Shown piece after piece: positions 42,999 to 52,378 of a stretch of DNA of 64,000 bases. Position numbers and translations under genes: made by a program. Every line of letters begins with the position of its first letter. The first letter of the stretch is position 1. This stretch comes from Alphaproteobacteria bacterium (GTDB taxonomy: Bacteria; Pseudomonadota; Alphaproteobacteria; Micavibrionales; Micavibrionaceae): the NCBI GenBank assembly GCA_016699735.1, contig CP065008.1, positions 434,001 to 498,000 of the forward strand. The letters are read 5' to 3'. The notes beneath the pieces are model-generated. The model saw nothing but the letters and a program-made list of their open reading frames with translations, ran no database searches and was not told where the DNA came from.

Positions 42999-43631
42999 CT
43001 AAGACGACCCTTGCCTATGAATGTCACAAGCGCGAAATTTCTTACCTTCTACGAACCAGTATTTTTGTGCGTCTGGCTTACAAAAAGTTCCCATCAATAA
43101 CAAAGAACTATCAGAAGGTAATGGAATACGGGATCTATACGCATGATTAGTGGAGAGCCATCTCGGAACCTGAAGCTCATTGTCCAACGCAGAACCAAAC
43201 GCTTTGTTATCATCATCAATCCAGATTTTTGCTTGTTGACCATTCAAAGAAAAAATAACCCTTTCTCTACATATGTTTAAGCATTTTCTCAACATTATGG
43301 GCACTAGAGCGTCAACAAGCACCCTATTAAAAAGCACCCCTTCTTCAACGGATAAGTAATATTGCGCCCTAATCCCTGAAATTCCATTAAAAAATTGGTC
43401 ATATATAGCGTCTGAAATTGGCATTATGCCTTTAAAACGACCAAAACCAATTTCTGGACAATTACTTGCAACTTCCCACTGACAATCTATAGAGTGTGAG
43501 TTAGAAGCTTCAGATTGAATTTTTTCAATTAAAGCTTCGGGATCGACCTGCTCTAGAAGCCTATCTCTACGAACGGTATTAGAAAGATTAATGACCCATT
43601 CTTCAGGGCAAGCTGACCGCATTGACCACAT
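42999..43631 (-). CDS. Uncharacterised AT-rich gene between pdxT and pdxS
   Basis: The 210-residue product has no signal or membrane segment and no recognised motif. It is rich in Ile, Ser and Asn and its codon use is AT-rich, unlike pdxT two bases downstream, which suggests transfer. It shares this character with the HNH gene upstream. Confidence 0.55.
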   Translation of the reverse strand: MWSMRSACPEEWVINLSNTVRRDRLLEQVDPEALIEKIQSEASNSHSIDCQWEVASNCPEIGFGRFKGIMPISDAIYDQFFNGISGIRAQYYLSVEEGVLFNRVLVDALVPIMLRKCLNICRERVIFSLNGQQAKIWIDDDNKAFGSALDNELQVPRWLSTNHAYRSRIPLPSDSSLLLMGTFCKPDAQKYWFVEGKKFRACDIHRQGSS

Positions 43632-43734
43632 ATAAAAACCAATCGATATAAATTGTTAGCTCGGTACACCAAACGCACAAGATCTGCAAAGCTAGAATGC
43701 CATTATTCAGCAATTAAATTTACCCGCAATTCAT

Positions 43735-44220
43735 CTAAATCAAGGCTTTTTTTGTCATTTCAGCGATAGCTAGTTCTCTAGCCTTATCTTCTGGCACCCC
43801 CCTCGAAACAAGCTCTGCTATTCGTCCCTTTAATGTTTTAACTTCCCCAGCACCTTTCTGTTTCCTGCCGCGCCGGATATTTTCAGTCTGGGTTACCTCT
43901 TCAAGATTACCAGGGCGATTATCATGAGTATTAGAATTTTTGTGATCTATAACCATGCCATCTTTAGGCCATCGCCCTTTAACCACGGCCCAAATCATTC
44001 TATGAGCAGCGATTTTGACAGTTTCTCCCTCAAATTGAAACTGAACCTGTTTATACCGACTGTTTGAGGTAGATTGGCCTTTGAAATTATGCAGAACATC
44101 AAGCCTTTTTCCTGTTGCCTTACTAAAAATTGCGCCCTCTTTTAAATCGAAATCAAAACGCCTTTTAAGGTCTGCTACAGTCAGCTTTTGTTCTACAAGC
44201 TTGCTTTTGCTTTTTTTCAA
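43735..44220 (-). CDS. HNH endonuclease, homing or phage type
   Basis: The 161-residue product has an HNH_3-type core: HRMIWAVVKGRWPKD, VIDHKNSNTHDNRPGNLEEVT (about 95-120), with the DH and N residues of the beta-beta-alpha metal site, and an AP2-like lead. The C-terminal tail is a lysine-rich helix. Such genes are small selfish elements or phage morons. AT-rich base use sets it apart from the pdx genes. Confidence 0.85.
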   Translation of the reverse strand: MKKSKSKLVEQKLTVADLKRRFDFDLKEGAIFSKATGKRLDVLHNFKGQSTSNSRYKQVQFQFEGETVKIAAHRMIWAVVKGRWPKDGMVIDHKNSNTHDNRPGNLEEVTQTENIRRGRKQKGAGEVKTLKGRIAELVSRGVPEDKARELAIAEMTKKALI

Positions 44221-44304
44221 TATTCAACCACCCTCTGTTGTAACCGCTCATCCTCAAAACACCTGAGCTTATCCAGATCGGCCATGAGCATCTCCAAATT
44301 CGGT

Positions 44305-45051
44305 CTAAAACTCACGGCTGATGAAAAATTTGAGGCTGTGATCCGGCGCGTCCTTGGAAATTCCGGCTCGGTAGCCAACTTCATATTTGTATTTTCCGAA
44401 CATCTCCCCTTTGATCACCGGGCCGATCGTATGCGACTGGGCGCTGTAACCTGATTGCTCAGACAAATTCCCGAAATCATGGAAACTTTCCAGCGCGATT
44501 TTGTGCGTATCGGTGATTTTCCGTGAGACTTGCAAACGCAGTTCGGCGCTCACGCCGTCCTCCGCGTCCTCGCCGATATCATGTTCGAAAATCTGGTTGG
44601 CGCGGAATTCATAAGGATCGGCAGGGAACAGCTCATATAGCCCGAACGAAACGGCGCTCGGTTTCTTGTCGCCGTCCTTGTGGTTATAGCTGGCGCGGAC
44701 CCCGAGATCGAACCCGTGATCCTCGGCCTTCAGAACGTAAAAGCGGTTCTCCAGCGTCACGCCTTCATATTCCAGACTGTCTTTTTTTCTCCGGTCGCCC
44801 GCGACGATAACCCGTGCAGCATAATGATCCGTGAACCCGTGGTCGAAATGAGCCCGCATCCGCAGCCGCTCATCATCCGAAGAATCCTCGTCCGCCTCAC
44901 TGTACCCGAAACGAACGACCATCTCGCTTTTGCCCTTAACGACCTTTGCCGAGCCGACATCGCCTGTCGTAGAGGCTGAGGCAGAAGCAGGTAAAAATAA
45001 GAGGAGCGCCAAGAAACACGGAAGCGAAAAACGAGAGTATATATTATACAT
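44305..45051 (-). CDS. Outer-membrane beta-barrel-like protein
   Basis: The 248-residue product has a signal peptide (FSLPCFLALLLFLPASASA) and a mature part of alternating strands with aromatic ends (MVVRFGYSEADEDS, LENRFYVLKAE, LGVRASYNH, FEVGYRAG-like YKYEVGYRAGIS). It ends in LKFFISREF, a terminal Phe typical of BAM substrates. Around 10 strands are suggested. Function unknown; perhaps a small porin. Confidence 0.7.
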   Translation of the reverse strand: MYNIYSRFSLPCFLALLLFLPASASASTTGDVGSAKVVKGKSEMVVRFGYSEADEDSSDDERLRMRAHFDHGFTDHYAARVIVAGDRRKKDSLEYEGVTLENRFYVLKAEDHGFDLGVRASYNHKDGDKKPSAVSFGLYELFPADPYEFRANQIFEHDIGEDAEDGVSAELRLQVSRKITDTHKIALESFHDFGNLSEQSGYSAQSHTIGPVIKGEMFGKYKYEVGYRAGISKDAPDHSLKFFISREF

Positions 45052-45164
45052 AACAAACCATTTGCGTCGGAGTTTATTGACAAATCAAGTGCGTTTTAAA
45101 CGCAAAAGACAAGCGATGCAAATAAATTTGTCTCAGGCGTAAAAGGCACAAAAGGGCTCAAAAC

Positions 45165-45584
45165 TTATTGGAAGGTATTAACCGGCGCACCATCAACATC
45201 ATATAAAAACCGTCCGCCCAAAACGCATTTTCCCCACGCCCCCGTATCGCAGCAAGTCGAGGAAACGATTTTTTCAACCGAAGAGCCGGAAGAAAAACCA
45301 GCGCAGGGATCTGAGGAGTTCGAAGGATACATATAAGTGGCGCCGTTTTTATTTGTAATCAGTGCGCCCTTAAAAAAGCGCAGCAAAAACTCCTCGGAGT
45401 CCGCCAGAGTACCATCCTCTTTCTTGAATCGTGCATCGTCAAGAGGATCGAGAGCCTCGCAAGTCTGCACTTCGATGGATGCCTTCACCGGTTCACCTCC
45501 AACACAATCCGCATAGGCCCGAACAGGCAGGACCAACAGGAAAGCAAAAAAAGTCAAAGCCAGCAATTCCTGAAACGGTAACAC
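45165..45584 (-). CDS. Small secreted Cys-containing protein
   Basis: The GTG at 45584 is the start, with AAAGGAGG seven bases upstream; the longer frame would run over pdxS. The 139-residue product has a signal peptide (LLALTFFAFLLVLPVRAYA) then a mature part with several cysteines (DCVGGE, VQTCEAL, DPCAGF, STCCDTGAWGKCVLGG), probably disulfide-bonded. No family recognised. Confidence 0.65.
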   Translation of the reverse strand: MLPFQELLALTFFAFLLVLPVRAYADCVGGEPVKASIEVQTCEALDPLDDARFKKEDGTLADSEEFLLRFFKGALITNKNGATYMYPSNSSDPCAGFSSGSSVEKIVSSTCCDTGAWGKCVLGGRFLYDVDGAPVNTFQ

Positions 45585-45633
45585 AGCCAAACCTCCTTTA
45601 AGAAAGCGACAGCCTAAAGAGAAAAAACAAGCT

Positions 45634-46536
45634 TTACCAGCCTCTATTCGCCATCCGCATCGTCTCTTCAATCTCGCCCAGATCGGTCCCGCGCATCGCC
45701 TCGCCCAAGCCTTTGGAGGCTTCGAGAACGATCTTCGGATCGCTGTAATGCGCCGTCGCCTTAACAATCGCCTTGGCAAAATTGGCGGGATTCTCGGACT
45801 TAAAGATACCCGACCCGACGAAAACCGTCTCCGCGCCCAGCTGCATACACAGCGCAGCATCGGCGGGAGTCGCAATGCCCCCGGCGGCGAAATTCGGCAC
45901 AGGCAGTCGCCCTTGCTCCTTCACAAGCTTCACAAGCTCAAAAGGCGCACCGAGATTCTTGGCCTCGGTCATTAGCTCCTGATCGTCCAGCAAGCGGATA
46001 CGCTTGATATCCTGATGGATCTGACGCAAATGCCGCACCGCCTCCACGATATTTCCGGTTCCCGGCTCACCCTTGGTCCGCATCAGGGCCGCACCCTCGC
46101 CGATCCGGCGCAGCGCCTCGCCCAGATTCTTGGCACCGCAAACGAACGGCACCTTAAAATCATGCTTGTTGATATGGTAATCCTCGTCGGCGGGGGTCAG
46201 AACCTCGGACTCGTCGATATAATCCACGCCGATCGCTTCCAGAACCTGCGCCTCCGCGAAATGCCCGATCCGGCACTTGGCCATGACCGGGATCGAAACC
46301 GTGTCCATGATCGCCTGCACCAGCTCTGGCGGACTCATCCGCGCCACACCTCCGGCCTTGCGGATATCGGAGGGAACGCGTTCCAGCGCCATGACGGCGA
46401 CCGCACCCGCATCTTCCGCGACCTTGGCCTGATCCGGGGTCACAACGTCCATAATAACGCCGCCCTTGAGCATTTCGGCCAGCCCGGTTTTGATGTTTAT
46501 GACGTTTCCGCTGTTATTCTGGGAAATCTTGCTCAT
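45634..46536 (-). CDS. pdxS: Pyridoxal 5'-phosphate synthase subunit PdxS
   Basis: The 300-residue TIM barrel begins GLAEMLKGGVIMDV and has the catalytic lysines in AKCRIGHF-type and CGAKNLGEA segments, FAAGGIATPADAALCMQLGAETVFVGSGIF near residue 220, and the C-terminal ATAHYSDP. It makes PLP using ammonia from PdxT. AGGA precedes the ATG. The deoxyxylulose-independent route is used by some alphaproteobacteria but not most. Confidence 0.97.
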   Translation of the reverse strand: MSKISQNNSGNVINIKTGLAEMLKGGVIMDVVTPDQAKVAEDAGAVAVMALERVPSDIRKAGGVARMSPPELVQAIMDTVSIPVMAKCRIGHFAEAQVLEAIGVDYIDESEVLTPADEDYHINKHDFKVPFVCGAKNLGEALRRIGEGAALMRTKGEPGTGNIVEAVRHLRQIHQDIKRIRLLDDQELMTEAKNLGAPFELVKLVKEQGRLPVPNFAAGGIATPADAALCMQLGAETVFVGSGIFKSENPANFAKAIVKATAHYSDPKIVLEASKGLGEAMRGTDLGEIEETMRMANRGW

Positions 46537-46651
46537 CTCCGCATATTCCTGCTAATATCACGAGTTTAGGGGCGGTATTTATGCATAGAAACCGCCGAAA
46601 TGCAAAGAAAACATAACAAAATTCGGCTATAAGGCCGGATGGTGTGCGGGT

Positions 46652-47413
46652 ATGAGACTGACGGATTTTTTTAGGGGCTGCGCGAACGCTATAAAAAGCG
46701 CAGTTTTTGGCAGCCCGGATGATAAAAAGCAATCGTCTGAAACAGGATTCACGCCAACAGATGCCCAGGCGCTGGAGTTGTTCGCGGAAATCCGCGCCAT
46801 GGAGCTTTCTCACAAGTCGGAGCGCGGGAATGGCGCCGGGTGCAACGAGCGCGCACACGCGATATACGAAACTCTCGCAGACCGGGGCGTAAAGAACATA
46901 GAGAAGGCATGGATATCCTCTCCTCTGACTTCCAACGGGAAACCGAATTTTCTGATCAAGCCTCCGGTCGAGGTGCTTTATCAGAGAAATGCAAGAAACT
47001 TTGGAGAGGGCGCTTCGAACAGAGTAATAGACAATCAACCCTACAATATTCACGTCGCGCCCGTCATACCCACAGTTGAGGGACGGCGTCTGGTCTTCGA
47101 CACTTATTTCTATGAAACCCCACCCGAACAGGATCAATGGCAGGACGACTTCAAACCCTATGAGGACGGCGTTGTATTGAACTTTCAACTCACCAGCCCG
47201 GAGTATGTCTACTTCAATGAAATTGGCTCAAGACTCCCGAAAGAGGGATCATGGACACAGCTTTGGCAACGCAGCCGTGCCTCCTCTCAAGTCCAAAGTG
47301 AACTGAGAAAGCTGGACTCCAACCCCGTCGATACACCATTAAAAGCCAAATGGCTGGAGGAAAGACAAACCCCGGAGCCACGACACGATTCAGGCCCGGA
47401 GTCAGCTTTATAA
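46652..47413 (+). CDS. Protein-glutaminase-like cysteine enzyme
   Basis: The 253-residue product has the order of the Gln_deamidase_2 / protein-glutaminase fold: Cys64 in GAGCNERAHAIYETLAD at a helix start, His134 in NIHVAPVI, and Asp150 in RRLVFDTYF. That is a papain-like Cys-His-Asp triad in which the enzyme deamidates protein glutamine. Many relatives are effector toxins. No signal peptide is visible. It lies ten bases before the glycosyltransferase gene, probably one operon. The call is from the triad pattern. Confidence 0.55.
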   Translation: MRLTDFFRGCANAIKSAVFGSPDDKKQSSETGFTPTDAQALELFAEIRAMELSHKSERGNGAGCNERAHAIYETLADRGVKNIEKAWISSPLTSNGKPNFLIKPPVEVLYQRNARNFGEGASNRVIDNQPYNIHVAPVIPTVEGRRLVFDTYFYETPPEQDQWQDDFKPYEDGVVLNFQLTSPEYVYFNEIGSRLPKEGSWTQLWQRSRASSQVQSELRKLDSNPVDTPLKAKWLEERQTPEPRHDSGPESAL

Positions 47414-47423
47414 GGCACAGACC

Positions 47424-48380
47424 ATGAAAATCTCCTTCTGTACAACCTGCATGGGCCGCGCCCACCACCTGAAAGAAACGCTTCCGCAGAACATCCGCGA
47501 CAACATCGACAGCAAGGCAAAAATCGAATTTGTCGTCCTGAATTACAACAGCGGCGACGACCTGCATGAATGGATGATGACCGACCGGGACATGAGGCAA
47601 TTCATGGACCTCGGTATCCTGAAATATGGCCGGACCACAGAGCCGCAGCACTTTCATATGGCCCACGCCAAAAACCTCGCGCACCGCATGGCCACGGGAG
47701 ACATCGTCTGCAATCTCGACGCGGATAACTTCACCGGAGTCGGCTTCGCGGACTTTCTGGCACGGGCATTCCATGAGGACTCCGAAATCGTCGTCAACCC
47801 CTCACATACGCTGTTTCATACCCCCGGCTTCGAGCAGGGGGGCTATTACGGACGGGTGGCATTGACGCGGGAAAACTTCCACCGCCTGCACGGCTACGAT
47901 GAAAGCCTGCAAGGTTGGGGCGGCGACGATACGGATATATTGCAGCGCGCAAAAGGCCTCGGCCTGAAGCACATGAAAATTGAAAAACAGAGGTTTATGG
48001 GGATCATAGAACACACGAACGAAAGCCGCGTCGAGCATATGGCCGAGGGCGAGGAGCGGGAGGCGATGCTTCGCTATGTGGAATCCCACAAATCGCCCGA
48101 ACGAACGATGGCATCAAAATTATTCAATAAGTTGAAGGTCTTGGCGGTCCCCGTGCAGGCCAATCCCGACGGGAATTTCGGCCTCGGAACCGTCACCATG
48201 AACGACGGTGCAGTCAGGCAGTTCCTTCCCGTAACCGAGGACAGGATGTCCCGCTTCAATGTCTGCGCTTGGGGCTTGCCCGAACTTCTGCGCGGCCGCC
48301 TGAACCCGCGGATTATTGATGCTCCTGAGGATGCGCCGGAAGACAATCCGGCCCTGGGCGATCACGCCCATGATCTTTAA
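47424..48380 (+). CDS. GT-A-fold glycosyltransferase
   Basis: The 318-residue product begins MKISFCTTCMGRAHHLKETLP, has the nucleotide-sugar metal motif NLDADN (about 93-98) and a GWGGDDTDILQRA acceptor-side motif (about 165-177) as in galactosyltransferase-like GT-2/GT-27 enzymes. It should move a sugar from a nucleotide donor to an unknown acceptor in the cytoplasm. The C-terminal ~90 residues are without family likeness. Upstream gene ten bases away is the glutaminase-like protein. Confidence 0.82.
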   Translation: MKISFCTTCMGRAHHLKETLPQNIRDNIDSKAKIEFVVLNYNSGDDLHEWMMTDRDMRQFMDLGILKYGRTTEPQHFHMAHAKNLAHRMATGDIVCNLDADNFTGVGFADFLARAFHEDSEIVVNPSHTLFHTPGFEQGGYYGRVALTRENFHRLHGYDESLQGWGGDDTDILQRAKGLGLKHMKIEKQRFMGIIEHTNESRVEHMAEGEEREAMLRYVESHKSPERTMASKLFNKLKVLAVPVQANPDGNFGLGTVTMNDGAVRQFLPVTEDRMSRFNVCAWGLPELLRGRLNPRIIDAPEDAPEDNPALGDHAHDL

Positions 48381-48531
48381 GACAGTTGATTTTTTTGTCT
48401 GACCCCCATAAAAATAACCTACAGCCCAAAGAGAAAGACGTATTAGAAAAAACTAATTTTGTCATTTTCGAAGGAAGTCTTTATAATTGTGCGTATACCA
48501 TATGGATCTTAGAAATAAGAGGAAAAGAGAA

Positions 48532-48900
48532 ATGAAAAAGATATTAAATATGGTCTTAGCCATAACACTGGTCTTTTCAGTTTTCCCGGCTCACGCTCAG
48601 AAAGAATATCAGGATATCAATCTTTACGCGGAGTGTTCGGCCGTTTTTTCTGTGCTTGCGAAGGAAAAAAGCGGAAAACTCCCTCAGGATACAATTGACA
48701 GCTATTATTCGGCCTCCGCGACTTTTTATAAGGTCGCCTTGGCGAAAGGCGGAGAGGAAATGAAGGCTGTATACGGTGCGAAAGCGCAGGAACTGGAAAG
48801 CATATCCCGCAAAGACACTGTAGCCGTTCAGCAGAAAAAGGCTCTTGAAAAGCAATGTCGCTTAGCTGCAAGGGAACTGGATATATACATAAGAAAGTAG
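48532..48900 (+). CDS. Small secreted helical protein
   Basis: The ATG at 48532 has AGAGGAAAAGAG upstream and a following signal peptide (ILNMVLAITLVFSVFPAHA); the longer frame is rejected. The 122-residue product is helical in the mature part, with two Cys (AECSAVF and KQCRLAA) that may pair. It resembles small periplasmic proteins near stress genes, but no family is assigned. Confidence 0.65.
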   Translation: MKKILNMVLAITLVFSVFPAHAQKEYQDINLYAECSAVFSVLAKEKSGKLPQDTIDSYYSASATFYKVALAKGGEEMKAVYGAKAQELESISRKDTVAVQQKKALEKQCRLAARELDIYIRK

Positions 48901-48954
48901 CAAGAGCCTTCTGCAACCAACACCAGCCCTTTACTTGGGGCCAGACCGTAAATT

Positions 48955-49317
48955 CTAACAACACCCGCACCCGCCTTTAGGACTGGTCGTATCGCACTCT
49001 TCATCGTCATCTAACTCTGACTCTGCCGCAGATTTCGCGCTCTCATCCAAAGGCTCAGGACCGCAGCAATCGCCATCATGCTCATGATGGTGGTCGTGTC
49101 GATGAGTATGCGCGTGGCCATGCCCGTGATGATCGTGAGAATGATCGTGATCGTGCCCGCAGCACCCGTCATGGTGATGATGATCGTGGTGGTCGCTGTG
49201 GGAATGACCGTGCCCCATCAGCCCGCCTTCAAGCCACAACGGCCCTCCGCCCGATCCGGCGGGCAGGGTGGTGGACATCGAAAGCGCCTTCTTGATCCGG
49301 CTGAAATTATTGCTCAC
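48955..49317 (-). CDS. His-rich metal-binding protein with Cys tail
   Basis: The GTG at 49317 is chosen because AGGAGA lies seven bases upstream. The 120-residue product has an N-terminal ~35 residues without bias, then a long His/Asp run (about 30 His in 60 residues, such as HSHSDHHDHHHHDGCCGHD) and a Cys-rich end (DCCGPEP, PKGGCGCC). It likely binds Ni, Zn, Cu or Co, as a store or chaperone. No metal transporter or metalloenzyme gene is adjacent in the window. Confidence 0.7.
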   Translation of the reverse strand: MSNNFSRIKKALSMSTTLPAGSGGGPLWLEGGLMGHGHSHSDHHDHHHHDGCCGHDHDHSHDHHGHGHAHTHRHDHHHEHDGDCCGPEPLDESAKSAAESELDDDEECDTTSPKGGCGCC

Positions 49318-49387
49318 GGGCAAATCTCCTGAAAATACGTTCTTCTGCCATTTTAGCGCAGAAACCGCCCGCCGCCACAAGAATTAT

Positions 49388-49807
49388 TTACTTGGAGACC
49401 AGTCGGCAGCCCTTCTGCTGGAACAACCCGATCAGCCGCTGTTTCTCCGCCTGCGCCTGATACATCTGCTGGGATTTGACGGCATTGCCCTGTCCCCCGC
49501 GAGTGAGTGAACCGACGGTATTGGTGAGCATACCAACCCCAGGAACTTTCCTGACGACTCCTGAAGCATAAAGCCCTGTATTCACGGTCTGAGACGCAAG
49601 CCCTCCGTAATTCGTCGGCGTTCCGCCGCCATCGATGATGATCTCGTCCATCGCGTGAATGCCCTGCGCGATCTCGTTACAACTCGCCCCCGCCGAAGTC
49701 ATCTGCGCGTGCGTCAGCGTACTCTGGTTCGCGCTCGTCCCGCTCCCGCACCCGTTAAGGGAAAGCGCAGCACACAGAAGAAAAACGAAAATCCCGGCCC
49801 GTCTCAT
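49388..49807 (-). CDS. Small lipoprotein
   Basis: The start at 49807 (MRRAGIFVFLLCAALSLNGC) has GGGAGA upstream and gives a clean lipobox LNGC. The 139-residue product has a Gln/Ala-rich mature part and a KGCRLVSK end. Another Cys at SCNEIAQ. Function unknown. Confidence 0.75.
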   Translation of the reverse strand: MRRAGIFVFLLCAALSLNGCGSGTSANQSTLTHAQMTSAGASCNEIAQGIHAMDEIIIDGGGTPTNYGGLASQTVNTGLYASGVVRKVPGVGMLTNTVGSLTRGGQGNAVKSQQMYQAQAEKQRLIGLFQQKGCRLVSK

Positions 49808-49845
49808 GACAATCTCCCGAATAAATTCAGCCCACGCACGATACG

Positions 49846-50649
49846 CTAAAACACCCACGCGCGCAAAAAATCGTCGGCATCCGCCGAAAAATTTTCTTTC
49901 CGCATGGGCAACGATACAATCAGCGCCTCCGCCGCCGCGAATTCACCCTCCGCAAAATGATCCAGAAGCGCAATCCGCCCCGTCTCCTGCCCCTCGTTCA
50001 AATTCGCCTTCCGCACAATAAGCGCGTCGATCTCCCCCCGCACCGCTTCGGGCAAATCGCACCCGCGCATCAGCTCCTGCAGATTCATCGGCAGGTCGCG
50101 CAAATCCTCCCCGCGCAGCCGCAGCCACCGCAGCGCCATCGCGGGCCGCAGGACATAGAGATATTTCTTCACCGCAATCACCTCCCGCGTGCGCCAGTTC
50201 TGGTCCACCTGCCGCGTCCCCATATTCACGTAATGGTGCAAAAGCGCCTTCCGGTCGGCCACGCGCAGCCAGAAATCCTTCAGCGCGGTGGAAAAATCCG
50301 GCGCGGCGCGGTAGATAATCGGCGAGGTCAGCCACTCCATGACGATGGCGTTGGATTTCAGGCAGAGCTGCAACGTCTTGCGCACATCCCACCCGCTGAT
50401 ATCGAACACGCCCGTGATCGGATATTCAATCACATCCCGCCCCGGAAAGACGCTGAGATACCAGTCCCGCGAATGAGCATAAAAAAACCGCACGTCATAA
50501 TCGCTGTCCGGCGAGGCGAACCCCCACGCCCGGCTCCCCGACTCCGCCGCATGAAGAATCCGCACCCCGTGCTCCCCCTCCGCCCGCGCCAGCGCAGCCT
50601 GAATGTCTTTTCCAACAAGAGGGTCGATAAGGGAGGAGCTTTTGATCAT
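49846..50649 (-). CDS. Predicted nucleotidyltransferase (DNA polymerase beta superfamily, PF10127-like)
   Basis: The 267-residue product has the nucleotidyltransferase core HAAESGSRAWGFASPDSDYDVRF (about 33-55), with G-S and D-x-D, matching the PF10127 family (RlaP-like). Conserved helices WLTSPIIYR and VNMGTRQ follow. It could modify RNA or a protein by adding nucleotides. The gene shares its strand with a TsaE-like ATPase gene 45 bases upstream. Confidence 0.82.
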   Translation of the reverse strand: MIKSSSLIDPLVGKDIQAALARAEGEHGVRILHAAESGSRAWGFASPDSDYDVRFFYAHSRDWYLSVFPGRDVIEYPITGVFDISGWDVRKTLQLCLKSNAIVMEWLTSPIIYRAAPDFSTALKDFWLRVADRKALLHHYVNMGTRQVDQNWRTREVIAVKKYLYVLRPAMALRWLRLRGEDLRDLPMNLQELMRGCDLPEAVRGEIDALIVRKANLNEGQETGRIALLDHFAEGEFAAAEALIVSLPMRKENFSADADDFLRAWVF

Positions 50650-50694
50650 GCTGGATTCTTAGGGGCGGACTCTCCCCGCGTCAACCCGCGCCGC

Positions 50695-51387
50695 TCAAGG
50701 CTCAAAATCAGGACCGTTCCCCCCGTCCCGCACGGCAGGAAGCGCGGCCCCCACGGCGGGCGGCCCGAAAAAATCGATCAACGGCGCGGGGCGAAGCCGC
50801 GCCCCCTGAAAGGACATCTCCAGCAAACACCCCTGCGCGGCCACCGCGGCGATATCGCGCTTGACCGCAATCACGCGGTCGCGGTCATCGTCAAGCAGCA
50901 TCTCGCGCAGCTTGAGCATATCCCGCACCTGCTGCTCCGATAGCGCCACGCGGATGACCATGTCCGAGGATTCTTCCGTGTCCGCCTCGGGATGTTCGGC
51001 AAACGTAATCCCCGGCTTCTCACGGATCGGCAGCGGATAAAACCCGAGCTGCCGCCGCACGAAATCATGATAATCCCGGTCCACGAAGCGCGAAGACGCC
51101 TCGTCATACTGCAACACCTGCCGCCCGCCGCCCTCGCGCAGCGACCACAGGATCAGATCGTGCATATTGTCGCGGGGAATGGCCTGCACCTGCGCCAGCG
51201 CATCCGGCCCCAGCACCCCCTCGGAGAGTTTGGCGGAGATATAGGATTTCCCCACCCCCGGCTCCCCGATCAGGCTGATTTTAACTTCCGCCGCCGCCCC
51301 GGACTCCAGCACAGGCGTCACCGACCGCGCAAACGCATCGGCCAGATCGGGCAAATTCTCGGCGGTAATGAATTTCTGGCTTTTCAA
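50695..51387 (-). CDS. P-loop ATPase, TsaE-like
   Basis: The 230-residue product has Walker A GEPGVGKS (41-48) after a beta strand, and a later segment EKPGITFAEHPEA that recalls the GIxxxEWPE strand of TsaE, the ATPase used in tRNA t6A37 formation. It is longer than typical TsaE (150-160 residues), and the middle HDL/HDF segments differ. It may be a TsaE homologue or a related P-loop protein. Neighbour of the nucleotidyltransferase gene. Confidence 0.55.
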   Translation of the reverse strand: MKSQKFITAENLPDLADAFARSVTPVLESGAAAEVKISLIGEPGVGKSYISAKLSEGVLGPDALAQVQAIPRDNMHDLILWSLREGGGRQVLQYDEASSRFVDRDYHDFVRRQLGFYPLPIREKPGITFAEHPEADTEESSDMVIRVALSEQQVRDMLKLREMLLDDDRDRVIAVKRDIAAVAAQGCLLEMSFQGARLRPAPLIDFFGPPAVGAALPAVRDGGNGPDFEP

Positions 51388-51461
51388 CCCTCACCCCTAT
51401 TTTCTTTCCAGAATATATGGGCGGGGCAGGGGGTGTCAAATTATTGAGAAAAGAAACCCTT

Positions 51462-52271
51462 CTAGGAGGCCGCTATTTTTTCTTCACCTTGAGATTGCTC
51501 ACTATTATCCTGCAAGGAAGTTTCTTTTGATTTTCTTAATAAGTTCCTTTCACTGCGAGAAACCAGTCTCTTTGCCTGAGTAGCCTTATCGCCTTCTATA
51601 ACTTCTCTTTTAATGATCTCGTTTTCGAGAACGGCTTTAATTTCTTCATTTGTAACTTTTACATCGCTTGCTGTCCTGCGAAGCTCTTTTCGTATGGTTG
51701 AAATCACAGAGTCAGATAAAAGAAGCGCAGCGACCGTAAAGCGGTTAAGAACTTGTCTGTAAGAATGATATTCCTGAAGTTTAGCTTTTTTGTGACCTTC
51801 TTTAGCCAGCAAGGCAAGTTTCTCGATATCCTCACTGTTTTTATGGGACAACTGCAACATATCAAACTCAACGACAATTTCCGACGTTATAGGCTTTCCA
51901 AAACCAACCTTATATATTCTCCAACAAACGCCGTTGGTTAATCCAACCCATTCGATTCCCTTATTGGCAGCATAATCAATCGCCTGTTTGACGTGCGGTT
52001 CTTTTAACTCCAGGCCGATAGCTTTAACTTCGATCAAAATGACTATATTGCCGTCAATCTTCACAGCTAGATCGCAATAGGTTCCCCTGATCGAATATTC
52101 CGATGTAATATCAGCATATTTATCGTATCCAAAAACATACTCAAGCATATCTGTAACGATTGTTACGGTATCAGACTCATTGGAATCTTTTGCTTTTGCG
52201 GACTGCAAGATGGGCTGAAATCTTTTAAGGGAAGACTTAATTCTTTCAACAGCTTTTGACGGAACAGACAT
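51462..52271 (-). CDS. Stand-alone HsdR_N-type nuclease-domain protein
   Basis: The 269-residue product resembles the N-terminal domain of type I restriction R subunits: YSIRGTYCDLAVKIDGNIVILIEVKAIG (about 60-87), with the PD-(D/E)xK residues Asp and E-x-K. The C-terminal ~120 residues form charged helices. No helicase, M or S subunit gene is next to it. AT-rich use suggests transfer. It may be a lone nuclease in defence, or a remnant. Confidence 0.8.
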   Translation of the reverse strand: MSVPSKAVERIKSSLKRFQPILQSAKAKDSNESDTVTIVTDMLEYVFGYDKYADITSEYSIRGTYCDLAVKIDGNIVILIEVKAIGLELKEPHVKQAIDYAANKGIEWVGLTNGVCWRIYKVGFGKPITSEIVVEFDMLQLSHKNSEDIEKLALLAKEGHKKAKLQEYHSYRQVLNRFTVAALLLSDSVISTIRKELRRTASDVKVTNEEIKAVLENEIIKREVIEGDKATQAKRLVSRSERNLLRKSKETSLQDNSEQSQGEEKIAAS

Positions 52272-52378
52272 GGCAATCTCCTAAATAGAAAGAACAAAAT
52301 AACAGAAAAAATATTTTGGTTGTAAATAATTTCACTTCTACTCGATCATCCTCGGGGTTGCTCACATAAAGTATTTTC

